The notes under the pieces: model-generated | The model's input: only the letters and a program-made list of their open reading frames with translations | The model's database searches: none | What the model was told of the DNA's origin: nothing | Assembly (NCBI GenBank): GCA_017506865.1 | Contig: JAFCMP010000553.1 | Coordinates: 496,001 to 560,000 of the forward strand | Reading direction: 5' to 3' | Length of the DNA: 64,000 nt | Source: Tribonema minus | Taxonomy: Eukaryota > Sar > Xanthophyceae > Tribonematales > Tribonemataceae | Translations under genes and position numbers: made by a program | Part shown: positions 1 through 11,800 of the stretch, piece after piece | Position numbering within the stretch: position 1 is the first letter of the stretch | How the letters are laid out: every line of letters begins with the position of its first letter

Positions 1-415
1 TTTCCGCATCCCAGGGGCACCCATTGGAGCGCCCACTGGAGCACCGCAAGATGCCCCCTTGCCGCTGCATACATGAGTGTGAGCTCGCTCCAGGTGCTAT
101 CGACCTGGTGCAACGACTGCAGCACTGCAATCTGACCGCCTCTACTGTAGCAACAGCTCTGCACAACTTTGTGCCCTCGTTTGTATGGAGACAGCGCTCT
201 CGCAACCACTCCCCTTTCACCAGCGATTTCCACGTGCAATGTTTGTAATGCTGTCGCGTGGGTACGGCGTCGCTGAAGTGATGCTGCCAAATCACCCCTG
301 CGGTGCACGAGGTCTGCGCTGCGGCGGCGTCCATGCCGTTCTGCACCGCCCACTGAAGCAAGCTGGTGCCGCCGACAGCATCCACCGCCGCCATAGCATT
401 AGTATCATTACGAGC
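1..415 (-). pseudogene. Decayed ankyrin-repeat gene fragment, runs off left edge
   Basis: Read on the minus strand, about 415 to 1 matches the start and first repeats of the ankyrin gene at 24.8 kb. It holds the segment corresponding to VLWAVQNGLDP, the QTSC segment, the WLRERC segment, and finally a HLAVLQWA repeat followed by a shifted GCPWD motif. The reading frame changes several times, so this is a relic rather than a working gene. The N-terminal side lies inside the window and the remaining repeats would continue past the left edge. Ankyrin repeats are protein-binding modules; no specific partner can be inferred. The two copies are in opposite orientation, 24 kb apart, which suggests a dispersed multigene family. 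Confidence 0.7.
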
Positions 416-1994
416 AGCGCAAAACCCGTAACAACTCGATCTTTGATGTTCACCGTAATGCCAGCAGTGATTGCTACACCAAGCAGTCCGCATGCCGAGG
501 ATGGCACCTGTGCTACCAAAACAACCAGAACCTTCAGAAAGCCCAGTGATTGCTTACAGCAACCAGCTGCTTGCTGAAGCTCCGCGTCCAACAGACCTTC
601 GCTCCTGCGCTTGTCGCTATGCCACCTGTAGCCGCAAACGCAAACAGGAAATACATGGTGATGCATCAGTTCACAACATCATGTAGCATAGTGTTCACTG
701 AGTGATTGGTGATCTGGTTTGATGCGGAAAAAAAAGCAGTGTTGATGTTGACTTTGTAATGCGCTGACCTACAGCCACAGAAATTCTAAAGGTAATAAAA
801 AACAACAGAAGCTGCGCTCACAAGGCAGGACACACTGCCCGGGGCTTAACACAGACTTCAAAATTTTAAGTAATGCCAGCCTTTGCTGTGCGTGCAGCCA
901 AGAGAAACATTTTTGCATGACAAAATAGTCCCAGCGCGCTTGAGTGTGCGCACGATGATGTGCAGCATGCACAGACTTGTAGCAAGCTCGCACACTTTCC
1001 CAGTGAGCAAGCGCATGGTGATACACCTGACGGCAGTCGCTACTGCAACGTTCAGCTGCGACAAGTTGCAGAGCTGGAGAGCCAAGAAGGAAAGGGCTCA
1101 GGGGCAGGGGCGGAGAGAGTCACTCACGGTGTCACACTGTGGTCGACGAGGTATTGCGCTATACTGGAGGCAAGAAGCAGCGGTCCAAGGATCAGGGAGA
1201 CTTGAAGGTCATGTAGAGTCACTGACGTAATTGATTTGGACCTCAGCATAAATCCTCTTCCAAGCACTGTGCAAGTCCGGTTCGGCTTCATTGCGGAGCA
1301 ACCGCCCCAGTGCCACCACTGCAGTGCGCTCAGTGCACTGCAGTGCACTGCTGCCGCTAGTAGTGCACTGCAGTGCTATGCCTTCACTGACAGGCTGCCT
1401 CTGGCATGGCTGTACCATGAAACAAGCAGCACTGCGGCACCAGGTGCTGCACACTCAAGCATGCAGTGCAATGCAGATCTGGCTGGCTGGTGGGTTCAAG
1501 GTTTGCAATGTGACCGGGTATTCCCATAACCATCTCATGCGTCGGTGTATGGCAAACATACTATCATGGGCAGTAGCTACAGCAGAACGTACGTGTACTA
1601 GTAGTGCAGTACCATGCATATCGTGAGAGAGGGGCACCAGCTGGACTGTTGCGTTAACTAATATCTCAACTGGGGAAATTGAACACTTCATCCGTCAAGA
1701 CTAAGTCAAACTATAGTGTACTCGTACCTGTAGTTGATTGCTGTATAACATATCATTGAATATAGTTAAGTAAATATAATACAATCCACCCCAAGACTTC
1801 ATGCCATTTTGTAACACACTTTGAGCAGGATTAAGCGGAGGTTATGGGCCGGCGCTGAGCACGTCAGCTCTGCTCGCAGGCCCATAGGCTTTGCCTACAA
1901 GTATTATGTTCAACATGGGTGTACACGAAGTTGTATATTATGTCCTGGACCGCATGGGCTTAGCACACAATAAATCGGGCTTGCAATAACTAAA
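416..1994. other. Stretch without a recognisable gene
   Basis: I see no conserved protein, RNA gene or clear exon here. Open frames are short and overlap on both strands. The only structure noticed is the GCACTGCAGTGC palindrome cluster near 1.33 kb. The 1650-1800 part is AT-rich. Confidence 0.6.
1320..1376. repeat. Cluster of GCACTGCAGTGC palindromes
   Basis: The self-complementary 12-mer GCACTGCAGTGC occurs twice, near 1334 and 1364. A direct 10-bp duplication (CAGTGCACTG at 1331-1340 and 1341-1350) surrounds the first. The spacing would allow a hairpin or cruciform. No function is implied. Confidence 0.6.
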
Positions 1995-2433
1995 TGTACG
2001 GAGGGGCCGGCGGTTCGGCGCTAGCTGGCGAGGGCCGCGGCATTTGCAACAGTGCCATGCGGCGGTAAGCGCTGACGTCGCCATCAGGGGCAATGACTGC
2101 GTTCCAGGTGTCGATCACGACACGTGTGAGCGCGCGCTGTAGCGCGAGGGAGCTGCGGCGGCGCCAGAAGGCAACGCGCTGCGCGAGATTGTAGCTGCCC
2201 TGCAAGCTCTGCTCGGCGAGTGCGTGTAGCAAGCAGCGCTTGGGTGTCGCGTGACATAGCGCCGAAGTGGTCAAAGGCTGTGTGTAGTCCAGGGCCCCTG
2301 AGACACGAAGTTGGGATCCCGAGTCCACTGCGTCGATATTTTTTGACCAAAGAAAGCGTTTATTGGCGCCTTGCAAGTTATTACCAGCTCCCATGCATGC
2401 AGTGCTGTTGTATACTGTGCCCAGCAGTTGCAT
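1995..2433 (-). pseudogene. Repeated hypothetical protein fragment (relative at 37.9 kb)
   Basis: On the minus strand this encodes segments closely matching the plus-strand frame at 37908-38318. Shared pieces include HALAEQS.QGSYNLAQRVAF, TRVVID.WNAVIA.DGDVSA.RR and ALLQ.PRPSP. The N-terminal half is shifted relative to its relative and the central Ala/Arg-rich part is shortened, so it looks broken. I do not recognise the family. Two copies in opposite orientation in one window suggest it belongs to a mobile element or an expanded gene family. Confidence 0.5.
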
Positions 2434-2455
2434 GGCACAACCGGTGACAAAGGGA

Positions 2456-2680
2456 TCATTGCAAAGGCCAAAGGTTCCGGTGGTCGTTTACTTCTAATTG
2501 TTGCTGCAAGTTGACCAAATACTTCCTCCGAGCAAGTTTATTGCGAACTGAACTTTCAGCCTTTCTTTCTACAGCGCCTGGCGCCCAGTGACTCCGTCTG
2601 CTTATCTTTATGATATCGGGGTTCACGTAGATAGCCACAATCTCCAGTTCAGGGCCCATTATGGTGACCTTGGCCTGCAT
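2456..2680 (-). other. Unrecognised 74-codon frame, possible retroelement scrap
   Basis: The frame contains a segment ELEIVAIYVNPD followed by a basic, Arg/Lys-rich stretch. The first segment faintly resembles the strand-turn pattern seen in LINE-type endonucleases, but this is only a resemblance. A ~25-bp piece near 2515-2540 recurs inverted near 3729-3757 (ending AAACTTGCTGAGAGGAAGTA there), so the piece is repetitive. Confidence 0.2.
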
Positions 2681-2955
2681 GAAAACTTTGAGATGGAGTC
2701 TGCGTGGAGCTGGGTGGCCCTAAGACGGGTCTGTCTGTGGGGGGAGAGTCTTGTAGCTTTGTTTGGTATCCCTGCTAGTATGTGGGGGACAGTCGCTTGC
2801 GGGTGCTTTGTTGGGGGTGATGTGGGGGGCGGGGTGTGGCGTGCAAGCTTTGCATGCTACATCCAAGAGTGAGAACAAGGCGACACACCTACAACATGGC
2901 ATTTCCACAGCCACAAGTGGAATATAATAAAAGTACACACGCCATGTGCCAAACT

Positions 2956-3540
2956 TCAACTGTACTGTAAATTACCTTCACCAACTTCAACAGTATTGTG
3001 TCCTAAATACGTGTTTTCCTGTGATGTGAGCTGCAAACACCACCGTATCAGGCTGTGCTCGTGTGTGAGCAGTTGCCGGGTGCAAGACAGCCCACTGCAG
3101 GCCTCCGGGCATTGCGCCAGCACCAACGACCTGTTTTGTGTCGGCACCACAGGCAGGCACCTGCGAAAACTTGTGCTCCCACATTCAGAACATGAAGCAC
3201 GACTGATGGCGCAATCGCTGATGCCAGCTAGCCTACAGGCGCCGCGATTGCATCTGACATGGTATTCAGCTCTTATAAGCACCAGCAGTGCTGCATTCAC
3301 AGCAGTGACACTGTCTTGCTGCTGTGCTGCCTGATGCCTGAGCAGTTCCAGAGCACGACTGCTCTGAAGAGCCGCTGTGGCAGCATCGACGCTCAGGCTA
3401 ATGCCAGCTGCTACCATAAGCGCCAGCGCACCCTTCCTATGCAGCAGCTTCGTCTGCGTTCGTCGCCTGCTGCTCATCTGGCCGTTGGTTTGCGGAAGTG
3501 CCCCCGCAAAAAAGGGGATTTGGGGGGGGGGGGTTTGCAA
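2956..3540 (-). CDS. Hypothetical open frame, 194 codons, unrecognised
   Basis: A single uninterrupted minus-strand frame that starts within a GC-rich area with many Cys and Gln residues. It has a basic N-terminal part, an Ala/Leu-rich helix-like stretch around residues 40-75, and Cys-rich remaining sequence. No family match, signal peptide or domain is apparent. It could be spurious, since GC-rich DNA here stays open by chance in several frames. Confidence 0.15.
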   Translation of the reverse strand: MQTPPPQIPFFAGALPQTNGQMSSRRRTQTKLLHRKGALALMVAAGISLSVDAATAALQSSRALELLRHQAAQQQDSVTAVNAALLVLIRAEYHVRCNRGACRLAGISDCAISRASCSECGSTSFRRCLPVVPTQNRSLVLAQCPEACSGLSCTRQLLTHEHSLIRWCLQLTSQENTYLGHNTVEVGEGNLQYS

Positions 3541-5868
3541 AAATGCCGCGCTGCTGCAGCCGAGAAATCAAGAAAGGTCAACTTTTTTTGCAAGCGATAT
3601 CTTCGTGAGATCATGGCCGATTTTCGTAACAAGTATATCATCATTTAGCTTGCACTCTTGTCTTTCACATTGATTATGACAGTACACACCATCAGCATAA
3701 TCCTTAGGCCTAAATTTAGCATCTCCGGAACGGTTCGCATTAAACTTGCTGAGAGGAAGTATATATATACTTACTTTTATTATCAATTTCTTCTCAAAGT
3801 TCAAATCGGAAGTACTGCTAATAACGGGATTTGCGAACACACAACCCCACTGTCAACTTCAAAGATGAAGTGGATGCAATCAAAAGTTCAAAAACCTTGC
3901 AAGATGATGATGATAGACTATGCTTCAGGCCTCAAGCTTGGACGCTGTGTGAAGTTCAGCATGGAGACCACCTCGGTCATCACCGCGGGACTGCCAAAAG
4001 GAGAGCGAATACTTCGAAGTATGATTCTCAAGAACACTCCGTCTGCTCCAGTGAAACTATGATGGGCCCCCCGGGGGCACTGGCGCAATGCCTTACCCGA
4101 AGTTGAGCACTGGGCAAGAGCCTGAGAGTCAGCACCAAACAGCTCACAACGCTACGGAGATAGGGACCCTCTTACAGGCATGCCCCAAGCTAGCTGCTAC
4201 AATGAAAATTCATGCAGCATCCACATGGAGGCGACAGGCCGGGATTGCCCCAGGGCACTGCCCAAGTTGAACGTATTACTAGTATACTCAAACAGCAGCA
4301 ACAGCCATGGCTAGGGCAAGACCTAGGGCTAGAGCGAGACGACACCATCATGATCCTTATATTCTTCCTCCGCGCACGCGAGGTCACGCATCAGCACGGC
4401 GTGCATGGAAGAATCTTCCAGCTGCAGGCATACTTGAACTTGATTGTGCTTAACAGGATTTTTTTTTGCGGGAGGAAAACAGGACTTGAACTTTATGCAC
4501 AGTGATGATCAGAGGCAGCACAGCGACTGATGTTAGGGCTCAAAATCTTTCAGATTAGAAGCATGTGTTGAAACAGGGCCTCTCTGGGCCAGAAGAACTG
4601 CGCTGTGCAAGCAGCAGTACACCACACACCACCAGATCCATGCAAGAGTGATCCATTCATGCGTGAAAAGGAATGCAGTGACACTCCATCTTTACTGCTC
4701 TAACCCTAACCCTAGGTCAACAGGCAATGCTACCACACATGTCCAAATGCTGAAACTCAAGTCAATGACAGCCACACTGATGCGCAGGTGTCCCAACATC
4801 AGTGGGGGCCTTGGTGTGCACGTGCAGAGTCAGCACACACAGGAACACGCACACTACGCACTCAAAGCACTTGGTGGCCGATTTATCTATATTCACGCAT
4901 CACACATCTGTGCACCCCACATCGTCACACGGGAAAGGTGGCGGGCGCACCTTGCGCCATGCCGCAAAACTGTGGAGAGGAGGAGCTCTCATGCACCATG
5001 CATATAAGCCGTTGGGTTCTGGCAGGCCTGCCCGTGCAACTAGGGTGGTGCGTACTGAGCTGACGTGTATGCCGCTTCGCAACAATTGCTGGCATGAGAT
5101 GCTAGCCTGACGGCATGAGTGTGCAATGCACTCCCACCGCCAGTGACATTTGCCGCTCCCCTTTGCTTCACAATACACAAGGGCTCACTTGGTGGCAGTG
5201 CGCAGCATGCGTCTCCCTGCCTTTTCCCGCTCGAAGCACATGCCACACCAGTGCTCTACTGGCATTACATGTGTCTGCTGCATGGGGGGGTGCCAAGTTG
5301 AACGCCTGATGAACCAACGAAAGCTGTGGCAAGACCCCCCCCCCCTGCGCACTGCCGCGCGGGGGGCGGCGAGGGTTGCGCGCGTGGTATTACATACCGT
5401 GCACACTAAATGGCATGACGAAACCGCTGTTGAGCATCCAGCGCCACGTGCAGCAGCCATACGCAGCCTTGCATTGGCCGACTGAAAACACCTCGGCACC
5501 ACAGCCAACCAGCACCAACACACAGAACGGCACTGTCAATACACGACCCAGCCAGCCAAGCATGCTCGCCGCCGCCTGCCGCGTTGCCTGAAGTGCACTA
5601 GTGCCCATCGCTTTACGCAGCTGCCAGTGCACGCAGCGCTGACGCAGGCTGCGGCAGCGGCAGACGATGCATCTATCTTAGCACTCAGCATCTGCTGCAC
5701 ACGAACCTACCGCAGTGGCTAGTCACGCAACCCGCCACGCTGAATGCAAGGAAGGATGCACGGCATACGGATGGCATGCATGAAAGAATAGATTGTGGAG
5801 ATTTAGTAGAAACTGGGTGGCATGCAGCCGGTTGGATCTCAGGCTGTGGCCACCCCAGCCTCATTGGC
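3541..5868. other. Stretch without a recognisable gene; AT-rich patch and telomere-like tract
   Basis: Around 3590-3830 the base composition is clearly more AT-rich than the surroundings. A 90-codon minus-strand frame there (3568-3840) has a Lys/Asp/Ile-rich composition unlike the other genes, possibly an inserted relic. At 4701-4715 there is a short CCCTAA tract. The 5400-5868 part would be the 3' flank of the minus-strand AFG1-like gene. Nothing else is supported. Confidence 0.5.
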
Positions 5869-8800
5869 TCAGGCGCTCTGCGCGCGCTGCATGGGCTGCT
5901 CTTCGCCGTCATCGCTGCGCGCAGCGGCGGCGCCGTGAGTCGCGTTGTGCTGCCCACCCCACCACACATTAATGCCGTATTTGAGGCCCTGGCGCACGAA
6001 CATGTCGCGGTTGATGTAGCCCTGGTTCTTGGGGTCCATCGCGCGGAACGTCCACTGGACCGCCTCCTCGGGGACGTTCCTGTGCCCGCTCTTGAGCTCG
6101 CTCACGTCCTGCATGATCTGGAGGCGGCACACAGAGCGTAGCAGCGTTATTGTGGGCGTCTGAGTGTGTGCTCAAGCGTGTGTGCATTGAAGGGTGTGTA
6201 GCGAATACATGTGAGTGTGCTTGTGTGTGGGTGCAAGTGCGTGGGTGTGCGCTTGTGCGTGGGGTGCGTGTGTGTGGGCTGCATGTGTGTGCGCGCTTTG
6301 TACAGCGTTGTACATTGCAAAGCAGCTGGCCTGTCCTTGCAGGGGGAACACTGGGTGTTGCGCGGGTTTTTGGTGCGAAGCGCAAAGTGTCCGTTGTACT
6401 GCCTGCTTGCGGATACTCGCACGGGTGCTCCTGACATCACTCCCAATCTGCATGAACTGACTTCTCAGCAAACAACCGATGGTAATATGCCAGTGTCGGC
6501 CGAAAGCTGAGCACATGCGTGCGCACCCACTGTGTTCTCATAGCACGAAAGCATTGTGGAAATTGTCTTGTCACCTTCCCATTGATCTGCTCCAGTCACT
6601 TCAAGTTGCTGGGAGGCACTGCTAGTACAGGCGCCAATAATGGTGAACATAATCTTGACCTCAACAGTAGTACTGCAAAGTGCCAATCAGGAACTTGAAA
6701 TGCACTGTTGTCATGAGCCTTTACAAAAATGCATACAATTAATCTTATACTGCGGCATCACAAACAATACTCACCGCAAAGAGCTCGTCAATGTCCAGCT
6801 TGTCATCGCCATCGAGGTCACATCATAACAAATAGGCATCACAGTACTTAGAACTGCAAAGTGCCAGCCAGAAGCTTCAAAGGCACACAGTGTCATGAGT
6901 ATTGGAGTGCAATATGACAAGCAACTTGAAAGACACTCACCGCAAAGAGTTCATTGATGTCCAGCTTGTCATCGCCATCGAGGTCGTATCGGCGCCATAC
7001 ATCCAGCAGCAGATCCTCTGTGATAGTCTGCCCCTCAAACTGCAAATGATGGCACAGGCGATACTCACAAGTCAGTAGAAGCGCTTTAAGTGCGTGCATA
7101 TGGCAGCATGTACAGTAAGCGACATATCCACTGCTGCGGCATGAAGGATGCAGTTGCATAAACACGCGATTCTGGTGGTATTAGCACCACAGGACCTGAA
7201 GGCTCTGCAGGCGACGCCTCATGTGACGCAAAACAGTGTGAGCGCAATCAGCATGTATGTAAAGAATAAACACGAAGAAATTGTGCGCTACTCATGTTGA
7301 CAAGGAACTCGGGCCCGGATCGTCTCCAGCAATGCGTCAGATACACATACTTCTAACTTGAAATAGTAGCCGTTGAAGTAAGGACTAAGGAGCGTCACCA
7401 GTTCTCGCATTGACCTGAAATTCGGGCCCGGATGGCCTCCAGCAGCGCTTGAGATACAAGTAGTGAACAAAATGAAATCAACTCTTTTTCCTTGTTTTGA
7501 AGCATGTTTTACGGGGTATCACGAGCACTCACATTGACCAGAAATTCGGGCCCAGATGGTCTCCAGCATCGCTTCAAATACTCGCGCCCCTGCATCTCTG
7601 CAAGCCTGCTTGCCGTTCTGTCAAAGGCAAACACCTCGTCGGGCATGGCTGACCGCCCCTTGGCACCTGGCGGCGGCGCAAAGAGCTGCGTGGGGGGGCA
7701 CTCCGCGAGGCAGACCAGCTTGACGTTGCGCTCGTAGAGCGTGTCGACCTGAGGAGAGCAGTTGACAATTCAGAAATTTATGCATGGTCAGGAATTTATG
7801 CACGCATGCCGAGCGCTTGGGTGACATTACGTATCATCAAGCGTACTTTGCGATGATACGATTGTGATGCTTATTGCCGCAAAGAGCTGCGTGGGGGGGG
7901 CACTCTGCCAGGCAGACCAGCTTGACGTTGTGCACGTAGAGCGTGTCCACCTGAAAAACAGCAGTTGAGGAGTCAGAGATTGATGCACACGCATGCTGAG
8001 CATTGAGCAACATCGTGTAGAAGTATTATTGAGCATACTTCGCGATGTTACCCTTGCGAGGGTTATGGAGCTGCAGCGAGGTCTGTTCAGGGGCGACCCG
8101 CCAGGCAGTCCAGCCTGATGTTGCGCTCGTATAGAGAAGCAAAACTCAAGGGAGCAGTTGGGGGGTCAAAGACTGATGCATGCATGCTGAGCAGTTCGTG
8201 ACAGGTTGTGTTTCAATGTTGCGCTTGAAAGGACTGTCGAGCTGCAAAGAGTTCTATTGGCGGGCACTCCGCTAGGCCATCCAGTGCGACATTGTGGTCA
8301 TAAAAGGCGTCGATCTTGAATGCGTAGTTAAGAGATCAGCATCAGCGTTCATGTCGAGTCAAAACACATACTGCGAAGTACATACATTCGCTCACCAGTG
8401 TGATGAAGCGGCGCGCGCGGGTTGATATCATCCAGCGTAACATCACAATAATTTATTCAAACAGGCCACCTTACCATTCTGAGATGAGAATGAGAATGTT
8501 GACAACCATCTTCTTGTTTACATCGGCATTTAAGTAGCGCCAAATATATTAGACCAATGCGCTCACCAGCGTGATGAAGCGGCGTGCGCGGTTGACATCC
8601 AGCGTCATCCTATAATAGAATGCTCGAAAGAGATAGCCTAGATTCCCTTTTTCTGTTTTGTGACAACCAAGCGCCAATGTGGAGCAAAAACGCATACTTC
8701 GAAGTAGAAGTACATACATGTGCTCACCAGCGTAATGAAGCGGCGCGCGCGGTTGATATCATCCAGCGTCATGCGCGGCACGCGCGTGATGAACACTGTA

Positions 8801-11800
8801 TGGAACGCCGCCGCCACGGCGCCATAGTCAGCAGCGCCTAGCGGCAGGCCACACAGCTCAGCAAACGTGAAGCGCGCCATGCGTGCTGCGATGACAGCGC
8901 AGGGGACGGCAACGTCGTGACCCTGAACGTGCAGGTGCACGGGGCTCACGCGTGAGCCGCGGCAGAGCTCCACCCACAGCTGCTCGTATGCGCGCTGCGC
9001 GGCGGGGGGGAAACATTTGGGGAAATGAAAAACTTCAACAATTAGCAATCTTTACTTTTTGCAAGATTACAACTCCAGCAACCAGAACTGTGTGGGGGGG
9101 GTACTCGTTGTGTGATGGGGAAGGGGTACCGTGTGATGGCAAAACTATGTTGAGCTCGACTCACAGCTGCTTGTACGCGCGCTGCGCGGCAGGGGGAATT
9201 TGGGGGGGGGGGGGGGAACTCGTTGTGCGATGACAAAAGAAAGTTGAAGGCGACCTTGCGTCCGAGCAGCTGCGCCGCAGGATGAAGGGGGGAGGGGGGG
9301 GGGTGCTCGTATGGCAATGACGAGAGAAAGTTGAATACGGCAGGTCACGCGCGAGCCGCGGCAGAGCTCGACCCACAGCTGCTCGAACGCGCGCTGCGCG
9401 GCGTGAGGAAAAAAAGCTTTAGACAAAATCAAAAACTTCAACAACTAGCAATCTTCATTTGCAAGATGTTTACAAAACTTCAGCAATCAGAATTGCGTGT
9501 GGGGGGTACTCGTTGTGTGATGGGGGGGGGGGGGGGGGGGTCGCCTTTTAGTGGCAAAAGTATATTCAGCTCCACCCACAGCTGCTCGTACGCGCGCTGT
9601 GTCGCGGGCGGAGAAAGGGGGGCTTGTATTGCGATGAAAAAGAAAGGGACAAAAAGTTGAAAACGACTGGTCAAGATTCATAGTTGCTTGTGCACGCGCT
9701 AGGCGGGGAAAGAGGGCGGGGGGGGAGAAGGGAGGGGACAAGGGGGTTCACGTACTTTTGGTTTTTCTCAACAAGGGGACAAGAGAGGTCAGATGTGTAC
9801 CATTTGCTACCATGTGTCGAGGCATCAGAAGCTTCGCATTGACTGAAGCAGTTGTGTCTGACCGATGCTGTTGTTGGCATGCTGTTACGGACAGGGTTGG
9901 TCTTGCAGGCTGTACACACAGGAGTGCATCGCAGGCTATGCCAACTTTAAACATTGCAGTTGTGTACGACGGGCACTGCTAAGACCTAGCTTTCCTGTGC
10001 TCCACACATCTCCTCGCTTGCTGAATCATTGAAGTACACCTGAGCATCATGGCGTCTGCGAGTTGCCATGTCATCTGAATGTATTCCAGCAGCTGGTCCC
10101 AATCCAGTCCCATATGCACATCATCAAAAGTACAAGCCAAACCGCCTATAAGTTCATCGGGATACAATAACCCAGAGTGCGGCAGCTGTAGGTTAGGGGT
10201 GGGGTGGGCTGACCAGCAAAGCTGAGAGCAGAGGTGGCATCAATATCGCGTGACCTTACTATGAACCCAGTTTCACGCGACACATTGCTGAGCCATGCCA
10301 CAGCCGCTCACCGCTTCAGCCAATTTTCGACAAACACGTACGACGTGCGTGCTGAGTCTGCCCCTTTGATGAGACAATAGCCAACAGAGCTGGCCTCAAG
10401 GATGTGAACTTCACAGCGCGGTGCTGCAGCGAACGCTAGCCCTAACCCTAACCCTAGCCCTAAACCCTGAACCCTAGCCCTAGCCCTAGTAGTTGTCACT
10501 TGCTGAGCCATGCAGCAGTTGCTCACCTCGCCAGCCAGATCATCAGGATACACATACACCGTGCGTGCCGAGTCTGCGCCTTTGATGAGCCGATAGTCAA
10601 CGGAGCTAGCCTCCAGGCTGTGAACCTGGCAGCGCTGTTGCAGCGAGGCTATGAAGGGCAGGAATAGGGCGCGTTGGAGGCCATTGTGGTATAGGTGCTG
10701 TGGCGGGCGGTTGGACGTGGCCACCTGCGTGGCAGTTTGAAAACGTGACAGAGATACTGAGCCTCAGCTCAAAATTGAAGCGTGAACCAGATTGAACAGG
10801 CCATTATCGCAGTAATTCGCATGTAATTCGCATGAGCCTCAGCTCAAAATTGAAGCGTGAACCAGATTGAACAGGCCATTATCGCAGTAATTCGCATGAG
10901 CCAATGCATAGTCTACCAGTTTTGAGGGACATGCGTGGCATGGTGAGAGTTGAAGTGTGTGAGGTTTGAAGTTTGAGGGGGCTTGATGCGCGGGTGGCTC
11001 ACAGGCTGTTGAGAGGGCAACAGAGGTACTGAGATGAGAACACTTCTCTCAAAGAGTCGGTGGCTCAGCGGTACATGGCAGCCCCCGCTCAAAATCTTGC
11101 AGAGTGAAATAGATTGAACAGTCCATTGTCACAGTGATCTGCATGAGGCAATTACTGCATGGCAGTTTTTCCAAGAGCGAAAGAGGTACCGAGATGAGAA
11201 CACCTCTATCAGAGAGTCAGTAGCTCAGCGGTACATGGTAGGTAGCCCCCGATCATTATTGTGCAGCATGAAACGGATTGAACAGTCCACTGTACATACT
11301 TCAAGTAGTAATTTGCATGAGGCAATTACTACATGGCAGTTTTGAGCGGACAGAGGGGCTGAGATGAGAGCACTTATCTCAGGAGAGTCAGTAGCTGAGC
11401 AATATACGGCAGCCTCAGCTCAGAATCTTCGGCGGTGAAAACTATTTAAACGTATGATGTCGCAATGCAACTACTGCAGGATGTCGCAGTATCATGCGTG
11501 ATGCTACTGCTGCATGGCAGTTCTTCAAAAAGTGCGACAGAGGTACTGAGATGAACATACTTGCATCAGGAGAGTCAGTAGATGAGCGGTCTGTGGCAGA
11601 ATATTTCTACTTCCCAAAACAAATCCTTGTCCAGCTATGCAGGTAGCAGTAGAAATATACTGTAGTCCTGCTTGAAGGCTGAAGTTGTTGGAGCAATGAG
11701 GACACCTGTGGTAGTCCTGCTTGACGGTTGAGTGTGTTGGAGCAATCAGCACACCACACAGCTAGTGACATGGTAGTATTGAATTGCACCAACAGTTGAA

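Noticed and set aside
5869-6142. Overlapping plus-strand frame of 121 codons
   Set aside because: Antisense of the last AFG1 exon, which has clear EF-hand coding and a stop in the expected place.
9979-10167. Possible extra AFG1 exon between exons 6 and 7 ([19 protein letters not shown])
   Set aside because: Exons 6 and 7 join directly with matching phase and family continuity; the frame starts with a copy-like YPDELIGG segment from the exon 6 end and then loses similarity.
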